Source: Symbiodinium kawagutii (lineage: Eukaryota > Sar > Dinophyceae > Suessiales > Symbiodiniaceae). Taken from it: DNA of 64,000 nucleotides. The position numbers were made by a program, and so were the translations under genes. Below the pieces are notes generated by a model, which saw only the letters and a program-made list of their open reading frames with translations, did no database searches and was not told the origin of the DNA. This document shows, piece after piece, positions 1-10,984 of the stretch (the stretch's first letter is position 1; each line of letters starts with the position of its first letter). The stretch lies in the NCBI GenBank assembly GCA_009767595.1, contig VSDK01010679.1, positions 442,600 to 506,599 on the forward strand. Direction: 5' to 3'.

Positions 1-250
1 AGACATCTCTTGCTTCAGACATCTCTTGCTCTAGACATCTCTTGCTCTAGACATCTCTTGCTTCAGACATCTCTTGCTCTAGACATCTCTTGCTTCAGAC
101 ATCTCTTGCTCTAGACATCTCTTGCTCTAGACATCTCTTGCTCTAGACATCTCTTGCTCTAGACATCTCTTGCTTCAGACATCTCTTGCTCTAGACATCT
201 CTTGCTCTAGACATCGCTTGCTCTTGACATCTCTTGCTCTAGACATCTCT
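1..250. repeat. 16-bp tandem repeat (minisatellite), truncated by window edge
   Basis: About 15.6 head-to-tail copies of a 16-bp unit, AGACATCTCTTGCTYY, where the last two bases alternate between TC and CT. The copies are nearly identical; the main variants are near 210-230 (ATCGCTTG, CTCTTGAC). The array begins at base 1, so it probably continues to the left. It holds no sensible coding frame. Confidence 0.95.
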
Positions 251-545
251 AGCCATCAATTGCATTACATATCTAGTGCATTAGTTGTGAACTTTCGTAA
301 CACGGAACTTTCGTATCGAAACTTCCTTTGACCATTTACAATCTATTCATTCAAAAGAATACGAGGTCACAGTACTTTGGTGGACTGACAGCTAGAATAT
401 CTCCTTTTTTTCATTATTTCATATGCCTCTTATATAATTGCCTTTTCACATGTTCACACTCACCACGTGAAGCTATTTCAGCTGCAACAAATAACCTTGC
501 ACTTAAAATCCAATCTTGATGCACTTTGAATACTAGATTACTAGA
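251..545. other. AT-rich spacer, nothing recognised
   Basis: AT-rich sequence between the 16-bp array and the first coding-like block. Only short chance frames are present, and I see no repeat or RNA gene. Confidence 0.5.
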
Positions 546-934
546 TTGCATGTTTTAGATTCCTACTTGGAACACGTGTTTCGAAAACACATACAGAATC
601 AGTCTAAGGCCTTTGGGAGCGCGCCCGATGCACTCCGTCGGAATGATGAAGTGGGTTGTTTAGAGCAAAAGTTATGCGCCAAGCTTCAGCTTTTCGGTCA
701 GGAGCACACTATCCGTCCTGGAAGCAAAATGGCCATTGGATATTCAACGTGAAAGGAATTCAGAACCAGGGCATGGCAAGGGATCCCCATTCGCCAGCAC
801 GGGTCAGCTGCAAATATAGTCACCAGGTATGTGCTGCGAGATACCGAGTAGAGCAAAGGACTAATGCGGTCTACCGGACCGGGAAACCAACCAGCTTGAC
901 ATTAAAACGTGCAGCCGCAGCGATGAAAGGTTGA
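546..934 (+). pseudogene. Coding-like block with a frame switch, unknown product
   Basis: Two overlapping plus frames look coding in turn. Frame 546-752 reads LEHVFRKHIQNQSKAFGSAP and ends at a stop after KMAIGYST. The frame starting at 656 continues to 934 with GIQNQGMARDPHSPARVSCK and ends TSLTLKRAAAAMKG. Both are mixed hydrophilic sequence with little low complexity. The simplest reading is one former coding segment carrying a frameshift in the 656-752 overlap, perhaps part of a mobile element. A pair of exons is the alternative. I do not recognise the family. It lies on the strand opposite to the main exon set. Confidence 0.3.
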
Positions 935-1440
935 TTCTGAGCTACAAGAACGACCACTCGCAGCAAATAACAACAGTACGCTTGAATGCCTCTGCCAAAC
1001 AGAGCAAGTGAACCAGAATCGTTGAGACGTGCATGCTGCATATACTGTATATGCACAGAAGCTGTTGTGTTCTAAAGATGCTATGATGTACGCATACGTG
1101 TTCGATAGAATTGGTTGCATAATATTGCCTACATTCTGGCATACACTGCAGATCACATGTATATCATTTTTTCCGGGAATCATTCAAACAACAAGATGTA
1201 AGAGCTCGAAAATGGCACCAACCAAACTCAGAAACTGAATCACGGGTAGCAAAAGCGATTTGGTTGAGGTTCCCACCTCTGACATAAACATTGCATGATT
1301 ATATAATAATTTTATACAATCATTAATCAACAACTTTTTGAAATTATGGTAACCTGCTAGAGTCCACATGCTGACCAAGGGAGGCAAATCACAGCTATGT
1401 TTGGTAAATTTCCAGATGGTTCGTTTGTAATACGGACCTT
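935..1440. other. Spacer, nothing recognised
   Basis: No supported coding frame. Short overlapping frames on both strands have Cys/Tyr/His-rich composition typical of chance translation. AT-rich around 1290-1340. Confidence 0.4.
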
Positions 1441-1620
1441 CTATTCTTCACAAAAGAAAAGTCATGTCCCCACGCACAATAAGCAAAGTGTTAGTTTCTG
1501 ACACTGCTGGTGAGTGGTGAAGCACCAAAACCATCGTACTGGTAGTGTGGTGGTGACATGTCTTGTTCCCCCGTGATCTGGGCTCATGGTCCACCAGTGA
1601 TTTCCGCCAATTTCCTGCAC

Positions 1621-1911
1621 TCAGAGGTGACATTGCAGTAGAGAACGTTGAAGTTGTCCGTATGCCTGGTGCTTCAGCTGGGGCCAACCAACAGCTTGAT
1701 TCATCCAGCATTCAGCTGGGGAGCTGGCGCTGGTCAATGGTTGGGAACTTGCTAAGGTCCTGAAACAGCTGCGGATGGCAGGGCTATCCATTGTGGCAGA
1801 TCCCACGGTGGGGGAGGGATCCTGACCCTGATGGGACCACGGCTGAACCATGGAGGTGGCACCACTATCGGCTATGTAGAACTGGATAGTCAGATCTCCG
1901 CAGGTGTCCAA
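1621..1911 (-). CDS. Coding-like minus-strand segment with a DSGAT tetrad, uncertain
   Basis: A minus frame open for 97 codons starts MDTCGDLTIQFYIADSGATS and later reads WMNQAVGWPQLKHQAYGQL. The string YIADSGATS (about 1863-1889) resembles the active-site region of copia-type retropepsins (DSGA-T/S), but no gag, integrase or reverse transcriptase of that type is visible nearby. Competing plus frames are also open (DFRQFPALRGDIAVENVEVV at about 1590-1650; ILTLMGPRLNHGGGTTIGY at about 1815-1875). Strand and identity are therefore unsettled. Confidence 0.25.
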   Translation of the reverse strand: MDTCGDLTIQFYIADSGATSMVQPWSHQGQDPSPTVGSATMDSPAIRSCFRTLASSQPLTSASSPAECWMNQAVGWPQLKHQAYGQLQRSLLQCHL

Positions 1912-1917
1912 CCCAAC

Positions 1918-3350
1918 ATATGGCTATGGGTCAAGCAGTCAATCAACCAAGTATAATCACCAACTGTAATAAGGGAAACAATGGTTAAACATGAGGGAAC
2001 CAGGGGCAAATCATAGTCACATGTTTCTCTTCATTGTCAAAAAAAGCTGAGCTGTTTTTCGACCGTTCCCAATCATTGGCCTGTCAGGAGTCAGTTAGCC
2101 CCACAAAATGATCAAAGGTCGTCATCAAAGGCCAAACCATTGCTTATGCTTTCCAATATCACTGCTGGTTGGCGGTTTCAACTCCAATGAACAATATTAA
2201 TCAACCAAGCATTCTCTAATGACTACTAGGAAAACACACAAGTTTAAAGCCACCAGCCGAATTGCAAAATTTGTAGGACATTCCAATGCTTTTTTAGGCA
2301 CATTTGGCAAACACAGCAATGATTTGGAAATCGCGCCAGCGCCAGAATTCCAATGTTGAGCCTCTGCCAATTGCAACGTTACATTTATTTTCTTCATGCA
2401 AGTTGTGACCACTTTTCTGGCAATGAATCTGGCATAGCAATAGTAGCATCTCTATATCCAATTGTGGTGGGTTATCTGCAACACATCGTACGGGTCCGAT
2501 CCATGAGCATAGCTCCCAAACAGTGTCATTGCCAGGTCGACTCGTGGTAAACGTATGCGTTCCCAAGTTGCTTTTGCCACCAGAGTCGAAGCATGAGGTT
2601 GTACTAATGGTGTGCCAATGGCGAACCATTGGTCACATCACCATCCAATGATTACATATGGATGCTTAGGTACATCATTGGAGGTATATTGGTTGCATCA
2701 GGTGTTCATATCATAGATGTTTAGGTCATATATAGGTGTACTAATGGTGTACCAGTGGTTACATCAGTGGTCATCCCTGCACCATTGGATTCACAACTTG
2801 TGGCATCGTCTGTCACAGCAGGGACATCCGACAGCCCTGCTCCACGAACTGACCGGTTCAACCCTTACGTCACCCCCCCGACCTGCGCAACAACTGAGTG
2901 GCGAAACCCTTGCCCTGTCGCAATGAATGGCTAGAAGTCTTCAAGTAGTAAGACTAAATATCGCGACCTAAAAAACAAAATGAATCTTACAACTCTGGAT
3001 GATTGGCCCCTAGCTACTTAAGGCTTCGCATTTGACTCCCAGCTGGTTATAAACAGCAGTTGGTCGATCTGTGCGGTCTCTCACAAAAAAAACTCAGGTC
3101 ACAATTCCTCTGGACAACTTGTGTAATAGGAGATCCCCCACATGAATCAATCTCATGTAAATTCCAAGATGCAATCAATCATAAATCATAAGTTCCAAGA
3201 TGCAATAAATTTACAATTCTTGGAATTTACATGGGATCGATATAAGTCCCAACTTTCAAGCACTGGTCACACTCATAAATCACATTCAGTGAGGATCTAA
3301 ACAAGGATGATCACCTGCTACAGATCTCTCATGCAATCACTCCCCCAAAT
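1918..3350. other. Non-coding stretch with a diverged family A element and a hairpin
   Basis: From about 1922 a diverged copy of the family A element is visible in reverse orientation (GGCTATGGGTCAAGCAGTC ... GGAACCAGGGGC). The rest is AT-rich with CCAATGGTTACATCA-like reiterations at 2620-2790 and no convincing exon. A perfect inverted repeat at 3154-3233 is listed separately. Confidence 0.4.
3154..3233. repeat. 80-bp inverted repeat with 16-bp perfect arms
   Basis: CATGTAAATTCCAAGA at 3154-3169 is exactly reverse-complementary to TCTTGGAATTTACATG at 3218-3233. The 48-bp loop contains a second partial copy (GTTCCAAGATGCAAT). It could be a relic of another short inverted-repeat element or a hairpin-forming transcript segment. 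Confidence 0.8.
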
Positions 3351-3352
3351 CG

Positions 3353-3459
3353 GGTATCTGCCGAGCCATGACGGGGAACCGATATGGGTCCCCCCAATAA
3401 TCATTTTACACATGGATACCCTTGGTTGACTGGGGGGCACCACTGTTCTGGCATATACC
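3353..3459. repeat. Family C inverted-repeat element, copy 1
   Basis: Starts GGTATCTGCC and ends GGCATATACC, with internal GGGTCCCCCC and GGGGGGCACCAC blocks. Copies at 13265 and 39533 share the terminal GGTATGTGCCAAA, so this is a dispersed short inverted-repeat element. I see no convincing target duplication here. Confidence 0.5.
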
Positions 3460-3551
3460 GCTGATGATTGATGACTGGCCGTTTCATGATTGATTAATGA
3501 TTGAACTGACCATCAATAGTTAGACCATGATAGTTGATTAATCAATTATAT

Positions 3552-3662
3552 GGCGGTGGGTCAAAACCCTGTACCCCTGGTTCCCCTCCATTAACCATTG
3601 TTTTCCCTATTCTGGTTGGTCATTATCCCCCATTATTGGTTGGTTAATATTGACCCATGGCC
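3552..3662 (+). mobile_element. Family A TIR element, copy A1 (TSD ATAT)
   Basis: Starts GGCGGTGGGTCAAAACCC and ends ATTGACCCATGGCC, giving imperfect terminal inverted repeats. Internal landmarks CTGTACCCCTGGTTCCCC and AACCATTGTTTTCCCTATT match the other copies. Flanked by ATAT at 3548-3551 and 3663-3666. No coding capacity; non-autonomous. Confidence 0.88.
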
Positions 3663-3689
3663 ATATAATGTCACGACATGTCTTGACTA

Positions 3690-3880
3690 TTTACCAACTA
3701 TCATTGGCAGATACAGTACCCAGTTGCTGATCTGCCATCGGTTCTCGCCAGGTGGCAAGGTGTAGGGTGCCGCAATCTCGTCAGAGCAAATCGTTGCCAT
3801 GGCAACCGTCGGCGGGTCGGCGAGTCGGATGTTTAAGTTGCTGGCGCCCTTAGATCCCTTTAGCGATACGGCTGCTGACT
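3690..3880 (-). CDS. Candidate minus-strand exon, unknown product
   Basis: Minus frame open from about 3880 to a stop at 3687-3689. It reads SLKGSKGASNLNIRLADPP, then TVAMATICSDEIAAPYTLPP, then GENRWQISNWVLYLPM. The amino-acid mix is protein-like and a CAG acceptor lies near 3877. The opposite strand (MATVGGSASRMFKLLAPLDP) is also open but runs into repeat sequence. Family A copy A1 lies just past the 3' end. I do not recognise the protein. Confidence 0.35.
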
Positions 3881-4763
3881 TTACTTGCTGGCTAAAAGTC
3901 CCTAACTTTTGGTGGTTATATATGGAAAATCAATCCATCCAGGGCATGTTCGGGTTTGATTTGTGGCTAGTGGTCTTTGAGCAACGGCTGTTCCATCATT
4001 GCTCATCAAGCTTTAGATGGTAGGGGCATGGCGGATCCTCGGAGGACCCCAAGCTTGAATCGCAAGGGGCTTGTAGATAGCAGCTCATAGTGCTTAATTA
4101 CTTTGTGGGAATCAATCTTGGTCAAGAATACTGCTTCAAGAACGGTTGAATGGTTGATGTGTCATGATGATGAATGATGGTTAATTATACACAGTAGTGG
4201 CTAAGGATGCTCAGTTGCGGTTCATGTAGGCTGCATCTGCGGGCTGAAGTACATTTGACCCTTTTTGTACTTGGGATAAGCGGCTATCACGAGCAAAACA
4301 CATGGAAAACAATGCTGCGCAACAGGACTCTGTGGTCATGCTGGTTCATGGTGAGTCCCCCAACATGGCGCAGTTTCAAGTTGGGAAACTAGCATGCCTT
4401 GGGAGGTAGAAACCAAATTCAGAAAAGGTACGTCCGCAAGAGAACTTCAAAGTGGATTCTTGGTGTTTGCCCGGTTTTGCTGTAGCTTGAATTTCCTACA
4501 CCCAGTCAGGGTGTGCTGAATCAGTTTCAGCTCCGAATCGCTCTACTTTGGACGGAGAGGATGCTAACATCTCCATGCCGCATCAATCAGGGTACAAACC
4601 ATCAGTGGTAATGATAGACCTTATCAAAGCCTTCTCATTCTCTGTTGTCATCATTTATCTTAAACCGTTATCACTATGCAACCTGCCATCTTTAGCCAAA
4701 ATTATCAACCACGACCATCAACCATCATCGAACCCTTCTCATTTACTGCAGGTAACAACTAAC

Positions 4764-4856
4764 TGGTGGCTTCAACCCCTACGAAAACTATTGGTAAAAA
4801 TTGACCATGCATTTGTTAACACTGGGGAAATTCAAAAGTGCTTAAGACCACCAACC
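4764..4856. repeat. Family D inverted-repeat element, copy D3
   Basis: Starts TGGTGGCTTCAACCCCTACG and ends AAGACCACCAACC. The terminal inverted repeat GGTTGGTGGTTTCAACCCC is shared with elements at 13742 and 24278. Termini are eroded and no clear target duplication is visible. Confidence 0.5.
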
Positions 4857-5235
4857 AAATGATGTGGCTCTGATACAATCATGGCCAAGCACATCCACAT
4901 GCATCGAATCTACAAGGTGGGACCCCCAGTTGTAAATTGGTTAAATAGGCCATTTAACCATAGTTGTATCCACCATGACCATAATAATGATCACCATGAT
5001 AGATGATTCTTCCAGCTGTGTGATCAGCATTTGAAGCTTTTGACTAGCTGATGAACAGCTTCATCGCCATGTAGCAGTCATGAACAGTGGCGAATAAACA
5101 ACCATAAAGAAATCACAGCAAGCTCCTGGTCGCGTGATCCCCGGATGCGGCAGTGATGCTGTTCCAACTGGTGCTTTCTCAAAACGGGGATAACCCTAGT
5201 TATCATCCTTGGTAGTAACCATTGCTAATCGTTCA

Positions 5236-5301
5236 CCTATTATCAACCTATTATCAACCTATTATCAACCTAGTCTTAACCTATCATTCACCTATTATTA
5301 A
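5236..5301. repeat. 11-bp tandem repeat
   Basis: Six units of CCTATTATCAA. The first three are identical; the last three are variant (CCTAGTCTTAA, CCTATCATTCA, CCTATTATTAA). Confidence 0.85.
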
Positions 5302-5360
5302 CGATTAACTAGTTGGAGGAGCTGTGATGGTTTCGGTAACCAACATCTCCTCGAGGCTGA

Positions 5361-6640
5361 GTCATCTTCAAAGATGGAGCTTCCACCAGGTGGCTTGAGC
5401 CTGGGAGATGTACAGCTGTGGGTTCCTGGGAGCTTACGTAAAATGTGGCTGTCCATCATGGCTATAGGTCATAAGCAGCCATTCAAACAGTTGGTGAACT
5501 TCCCAAGTAACAAAGTCAATCTTGAAAAGTCATGGCTTTGGGGAAGCAAAGGCTCAATCTGTCATGCAACTTCTGGCCCGCTTCAACATTTGTATGCTGG
5601 GAAGCAGTAAGAGCAGCGACAACTAAAAAGAAACCCGTCTTCACCATTGACCATGATCTTCAACTCACCATAGCATGATGATTCGCCCACCTTCATTGAC
5701 CCTGCTTTCTCACTGTACAACCATCAGTGTCAACCGCTAACATTCACCATGATCAACTTATGCACGATCAGATCAACCCCCATGATTAACGGTGATCATC
5801 CACCATGATCAATCTGCTTATTCACATTGATCATTCACCAGTGACACCATCATTAACCACGATCAAGCATTTTTTCACTGGCCACAGATCTCTGAGCCAA
5901 GCTTTCGCTGAGCTGATCTAGAGACATCGTTGGCTGTGCCCCTGAGAGTTGCCATCAAAAGCCAGGACCAGTTACGGCACCTGTCGCTATTGGGATGCGC
6001 TCACAGCCCCCATTCTTTTGGAGGGTTGGTGACTTGACCCTATACAAACAAAAGTCACAGCTTGAGATTGCTGAAAAATTCAGCTATTTCTAAGGGAAAC
6101 CCTAGGGAATCAGCCATAAATGGTGGATTTTCCATTGCTATGTTCATTTACCAGAGGGTAGCAAGACTCATGCAACTCTCAACAAAACTGTTCTTTTGCC
6201 GTGTGGGACGTCCCACACCACGATTGCTTGCTGGGTGCCCAAGAACAACCATGGCTAACCCCAGTTTCTGATCATTTGTTGCTGTATGTTCTGTATTACA
6301 TACCATTGACGATAAAGCGATGGAAAATAGTACAGTAATGGTGAATAAGCTGTTTATGGTTAACAATGGAGTATACTCACCAACAATATTGTTCTTATAC
6401 CTTCTTGAGCTTTGCAGTTGGAGAGTCATTCACAAGACGACACAGCACATCCGATTTATCCAATAACATCAATGGACGGTCATTGGCCATAAAGGATCAT
6501 CGAGGGCATTACTAAGAATCGAGCATCACAGTCAGTGGCCGTCAACAAACATTAACCATTCCCCTGGGTCAAGCTGACCATGAGAGTTCAGCACTCATTT
6601 TCGGTGTGTTTTCTCGAGAAATGATGGGTCACCCCGTATC
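5361..6640. other. Spacer, no supported gene
   Basis: A plus frame at 5374-5610 (MELPPGGLSLGDVQLWVPGS) is open but unsupported by splice signals or composition downstream. 5640-5870 is a run of CACCATGATCAAC-like reiterations. 6060-6430 has short frames on both strands with no strong coding signal. Confidence 0.35.
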
Positions 6641-6649
6641 GAATCGAAC

Positions 6650-6775
6650 CCAGGGTAACCAGTCATTCGCCGACCCATTCGGCTCGGATCGGCTCGGCTC
6701 CCCAATTAGCGGCTAAGCCCCGGGCGGGTCGACGGCTTTCGACGGAGATGGAGCTGCCTCGGTGGGCCGGAGATG
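6650..6775 (-). CDS. Candidate minus-strand exon in a GC-rich island
   Basis: A local GC island. Two minus frames are open. One reads HLRPTEAAPSPSKAVDPPGA, the same Ala/Pro/Ser style as the LFDD-module exons further right. The other reads GSSISVESRRPARGLAANWG and continues to WVGE. Family A copy A2 lies about 30 bp away on the acceptor side. Exact boundaries and frame are unresolved. Confidence 0.35.
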
Positions 6776-6806
6776 ATGATTGTTCGTACAAAAGCAGTGT
6801 GTATGT

Positions 6807-6888
6807 GGCCATGGGTCAATATTAACCAACCAATAGGGGATAATAAGCAACAAACTATAGGGAAAACAATGGTTAATGACCCAGAGCC
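6807..6888 (-). mobile_element. Family A TIR element, copy A2 (TSD ATGT)
   Basis: Reverse-orientation copy, shortened. Starts GGCCATGGGTCAATATTAACC and ends GACCCAGAGCC. Flanked by ATGT at 6803-6806 and 6889-6892. The internal CCCTGGTTCCCC part is deleted. Confidence 0.82.
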
Positions 6889-6892
6889 ATGT

Positions 6893-7950
6893 GTGTGTTT
6901 GTTTTCTTCATGATTTTTGATGTTTGATGTTTGATGTTTCGTTCATAAATGGCTTGTTTCGAGTTTAGCAGTTTATGATAGTTTATGTGAATCTGCACTG
7001 TATGATGACTATGAAAAGAAAGTGTTGCATATGCAACATGCAAACAATTCTTAATCAATCAAATAACATGTATTCTGTATTCATAACATACTTAATGATG
7101 ATAGATGTGTAATTAATGACAATAATTCTATACACAGGGAGGACTTCAACTGCAAAATGCATGTATGGTCATTAATTACGTTTCATGGTCTAATGAGTGA
7201 TGATATGCAAACACACATTCTGCTGATAAATGCATATGATATAGCCACCGACTTTGTCCATTAGCTGCTACCTCTTAGTATGGGTCACAGAACACCCAAA
7301 AAGGAATAGATGAACATCCCAACAAAGAGATTACTATCTACATGATAGGCACGTTGACAACGTAGAGTTCTAGGGATTGACCCTTGACCGTACACACATG
7401 TGGGGGATACTGATACTCAAATGTCATGATTGATGTGTGATGGATATAATCTCGCTGCAAATCTAGAAGGCTTACTAGACCACTCATTATCCAGAATGAA
7501 TACTCATATGATGACAATCGGTGATTATTCTGGTTGTCATATTGTGACTGGACGGCAATTTTGCAATAATTGTACCTAGTAAAAAAGCTTTCCACACATG
7601 AAAACATCAGCAGGTGAGAGGACAATACACACTAAATCATCCGAAACATTCACAAATTAGCAACTTTGGATCGTTAAACGATCCTTCAACTTAGTTGTTT
7701 AAGTCCCAGAAACCAACTAGCAGAATCGATTCGCGAACAAGCGAATCCAAAACATCAGCGGCCATTTCATGCCGTCAGGGAATCGTTACGGTCAAGTAGT
7801 ACAGTAAAGGATGATTGAAAATGGGGGATGCTACAAAACGTCCAAGTATGGTCAATGATGCTTCCTAGTTCATTTGGATCAAACCAACTACTGCAATCAC
7901 TGCAGATTTCATTGACAATAATGATATCTCTCGTGAACTGGGCCCGAGAG
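6893..7950. other. AT-rich stretch without a supported gene
   Basis: Only short, His/Tyr/Ser-rich chance frames (for example minus 7338-7625). Small direct repeats TTGATGTTTGATGTTTGATG at about 6916-6940. No inverted-repeat element recognised. Confidence 0.4.
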
Positions 7951-7959
7951 CTGTTCCTA

Positions 7960-8097
7960 GCCGGTGAATCTCGAGCAAAAGCCATACGGCGGCTCAGCCG
8001 AATGCCCCGGGCCGGTGGAAGCATCAAAACAAGGAGCATCATTGAAGAGTGGATCCTGGTGCCATCGACGTTTGGATCTGGATGGTGGAAACCCAAC
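7960..8097 (-). CDS. Candidate exon with LFND module (LFDD-like module 7 in gene order)
   Basis: The minus frame reads SKRRWHQDPLFNDAPCFDAS and then TGPGHSAEPPYGFCSRF, with a stop at 7957-7959. PLFNDAP (about 8032-8055) matches the recurring S-L-F-D-D-x-P/A core of the exons at 10.6-19.7 kb, with Asn replacing the first Asp. The overlapping ATG-started frame (MLPTIVMGMLGFHHP) is out of register with this motif and is probably a shadow. Product unknown; probably a disordered tail segment. Confidence 0.4.
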
Positions 8098-8239
8098 ATG
8101 CCCATGACGATGGTGGGAAGCACTCATATGCCAACCAAATTTGTGGCACGTACCAACTTACCACCTGTTTCCCTCACTGGCGGGTTCATGATAAAAAATT
8201 GTGTAGTAAAACAACTGAATAAGATCAATCCCGAATGAA

Positions 8240-10600
8240 GCTTAAGCCTAGAATTCATTGGGGGGTAATATGGCGTAATGGGAAACCAAGGCGAACTGGG
8301 GGGGGTACTCCTATGAATCAACCAGGGGTGGCTCACGGCTCACCCAGGGTTGACCTTCGAACTGTTTCTGAGGTGTAACAGATCATGCCATGGTCCCATG
8401 GTCCATGTCCTCCCCAAGAGATGTCATCCCAAAGACATGATGAACCACCATTAACCATCACAATTGGGATAGTTTATTACTATAAGTTTATTTTCCATGA
8501 TTTTTTGGTCCCCTATTTGGAGAAACACACATACGGATCTATCATTATTGTTAACACGATGGTAATGATTCTATTATCAGCCACTAGTGAATCCTGATTG
8601 TAGGGTTCTTGGTTGCTTCCTGGAATATACGTCTCCAGCAATTGGAAGAACAGTCATTGGAAATCCTGTTCAATCAGTGATGACCATCAAACATCATCAC
8701 ACAGTCAGCAAAACTGCAATCAGAACTGACAGTTTTGACCATCCGTACCAGTTGAGAATCAGAAAACTCGCATGATTTTCCACGTGTAACTTTCAGAATA
8801 CAATGCCATAACTCATCATCAACAAAAATCACGCCGTTAGTAATAACTACGGTAGTAACCATCAATTCACCATCTATTAACAAACGACTAACCATTAGCC
8901 AATGGTTAATCATTGATGAAGCATTCAACACAGTGCCGGCCTCGCCAAAGAGGGAAGATGCCACCTGCGACGTTGCCCTGGTAGATTTGAACAACTGGAT
9001 GGTTCCAGTGCACGGTCATAGAAGAGATGGTCAATTGATAAGGGCTATGGGAGAGTTGTTAACCAACCCTAAACCATCCTAAACTCAAATAAAGGGTAGC
9101 AGTTCGCAACCCGAACAAAGACTAGTTTGATACAAGAAGTGAGTGAACTCTCTGGCAAACCTGGTTGTAATCCACCATAGAAATAGCTGGTTGTCCTACC
9201 AAAATTGGTCTAGCAGAACCAGGTTAGTCTCCTCGAGGGTATTCACACATTCGATGCTAAATTCTCAGTGGGTGATCGCATTCGCTATGAATGATAATGC
9301 TTTATAGGTGATTGTAGTTAGTGATGCACTTGTGGGGTTCATTTTTGTAAGAAAACAACAATAGTATGAACGCCCAAAACTGATGATTTGCCCACTCGAA
9401 TTGACCAGTGACTATTCACGCGGGGTCGCCAAAATCTTCGGTTTCACTACCAAACCAGAGTAGCCAAAGACGCAGCACGTTCTGCCCCCGGAAAGAAACC
9501 ATGTGAAGCAGCAGTGCCCATTGTACACTGAACATAACATTTACCTGGTTGATATTACCAAAATGGTTGAGTGAACCTTAGATCTTTTATTGATACAACT
9601 CATGGAATACATTGGAAAACCATGTTCAGAGTAAGTTTCATATCAGTCAGGATTGGAACAATGTTCGCATGACTCCTCCCGTGAATGTAATCCCTGGTCC
9701 TATATGCCTCTCACAGGATGAGAGTATGCATACACGGTGTAATCTCAAAGCTGCCTTGTTTCCCTCTCAACAAAATTAAATGCCTAGGCTTTCATTTTGT
9801 GAGGCCCCTCCTGGAAGCTCCTTCGCTCTCCCTTTACCATACGGATACCCTTGGCTACTGGCCTCGCTCCCTCCTAACCACCAGCCAGTTCGGTGGTGTG
9901 GATTCTTGGGAGTCTGAAAGATCAAATCCCGCATCATGGATCAAGATTCTTCCACTGGAAGGATGGCCTACCCAGCATGGTACTTCAACTGACATGGGAA
10001 GTTAGGGATTTATTACATAATCCAACCAAACAAACAAATTCAGAAACAACCAAGCCCTCCAACTGACCCCATTGGTGCCCTCCATCGCCTGGGCTGATGC
10101 CTTTTCTGGAGACTTTCGGACCTGAGATGGCCATGGGAGGCCCAGAATTTGGCGCTAGAGATCCCAAGTCAAAGTGTGGGATGTGATGATGCACTTTGAT
10201 CTTCCCAGAAAACCACAGCTGGAGCAAGCGCTTCCCGGACAGCGTCCTTTGCCACGAAGTCTTGCTGCTGCCATGGTTGACAACCATGAACCAACGGATC
10301 TTGGCGGTGTTGGCGATCATACCATTCTCATCCCCTATCATTAACCATCAAGTTGATTTACTCCATGGCCATCATTGGGCCATGAATGCTGAGCCGACCA
10401 CCATTTCTTTAACCATTTGATATATTTTGATATTATATAACACATTAACCATGAAAATGATAGTTCAAGTACTCCCAATGCCCTATCTTCATAATCATTG
10501 TTGATCATTAACATTGATTGACCATTGTAAGTCCATTAATTAAGCACTAGTTAAGCTATTGATGAACCATTGAGCTACCATTTTCCTCCCTTGATCCACG
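8240..10600. other. Long non-coding stretch
   Basis: No supported exon. It contains a PuPy-biased stretch around 8280-8340 and AACCATCA-type reiterations at 8430-8470 and 8830-8920. Frames around 9718-10005 and 10196-10420 are open but lack support. Part of 10040-10270 is mildly GC-richer (minus frame HHIPHFDLGSLAPNSGPPMA) and could hide an exon. Confidence 0.35.
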
Positions 10601-10639
10601 ATTTTTGCCCATTCATCGTGGGCGCAGCGCCCCGGGTGT

Positions 10640-10710
10640 TCCCCTAGGTGAGTCACCGGCATCGGCTCATCGTCGAACAAGGAGGCAGCAAGGCCCTGGC
10701 AGGGGAAAGA
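10640..10710 (-). CDS. Candidate exon with LFDD module
   Basis: After a CTGCCAG acceptor (about 10700) the minus frame reads GLAASLFDDEPMP and continues VTHLGEHPGRCAHDEW. A GTGACT donor is available directly after EPMP, so the exon may be only about 40 bp. The core SLFDDEP lies at 10663-10683. Short exon size and the motif match the modules at 12.8, 14.6, 16.9, 18.1 and 19.6 kb. Confidence 0.42.
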
Positions 10711-10767
10711 TCGGTCCCAAGGTCCCAAACCCCATACCCACCAACTGTTTCAGGTCCTATGTTGGCT

Positions 10768-10979
10768 GGTTTCTCAAGCCATGTTGGGTGGTTTCTCAAG
10801 CCATGGTTGGATACCCCCAAATCATCCAATAGTAGTCATTTATAACGGTAGCTGTTTTTAGGGTCCCCTATTTGAGAAACCACCATAGGGTACCCCTATT
10901 CGTATCCACAAGTTATGGCTGGTTGACTATAAATGGCTAAGCTGGATGATTTTGGGAGCGCTATGACTTGAGAAACACC
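10768..10979. mobile_element. Family B element, outer copy carrying a nested copy
   Basis: Starts GGTTTCTCAAGCCATG and ends CTATGACTTGAGAAACACC. It is interrupted by a second, more intact family B element at 10787-10884. The inner part of the outer copy reappears after it (GGATGATTTTGGGAGCGC). This is a clear nested insertion. Confidence 0.65.
10787..10884. mobile_element. Family B TIR element, nested inner copy
   Basis: Starts GGTGGTTTCTCAAGCCATGG and ends CCCCTATTTGAGAAACCACC. Internal landmarks ACCCCCAAATCATCC and TTTTTAGGGTCCCC agree with other family B copies. Lies inside the outer copy 10768-10979. Confidence 0.75.
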
Positions 10980-10984
10980 AACAC

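Larger units (their letters stand above)
4050..5360. other. Intron or intergenic stretch rich in ATGGT/AACCAT reiterations
   Basis: No supported exon. Dense short reiterations of ATGATGGTTAA / AACCATCATC type occur, with a family D element near 4764-4856 and an 11-bp tandem repeat at 5236-5301. Confidence 0.4.
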
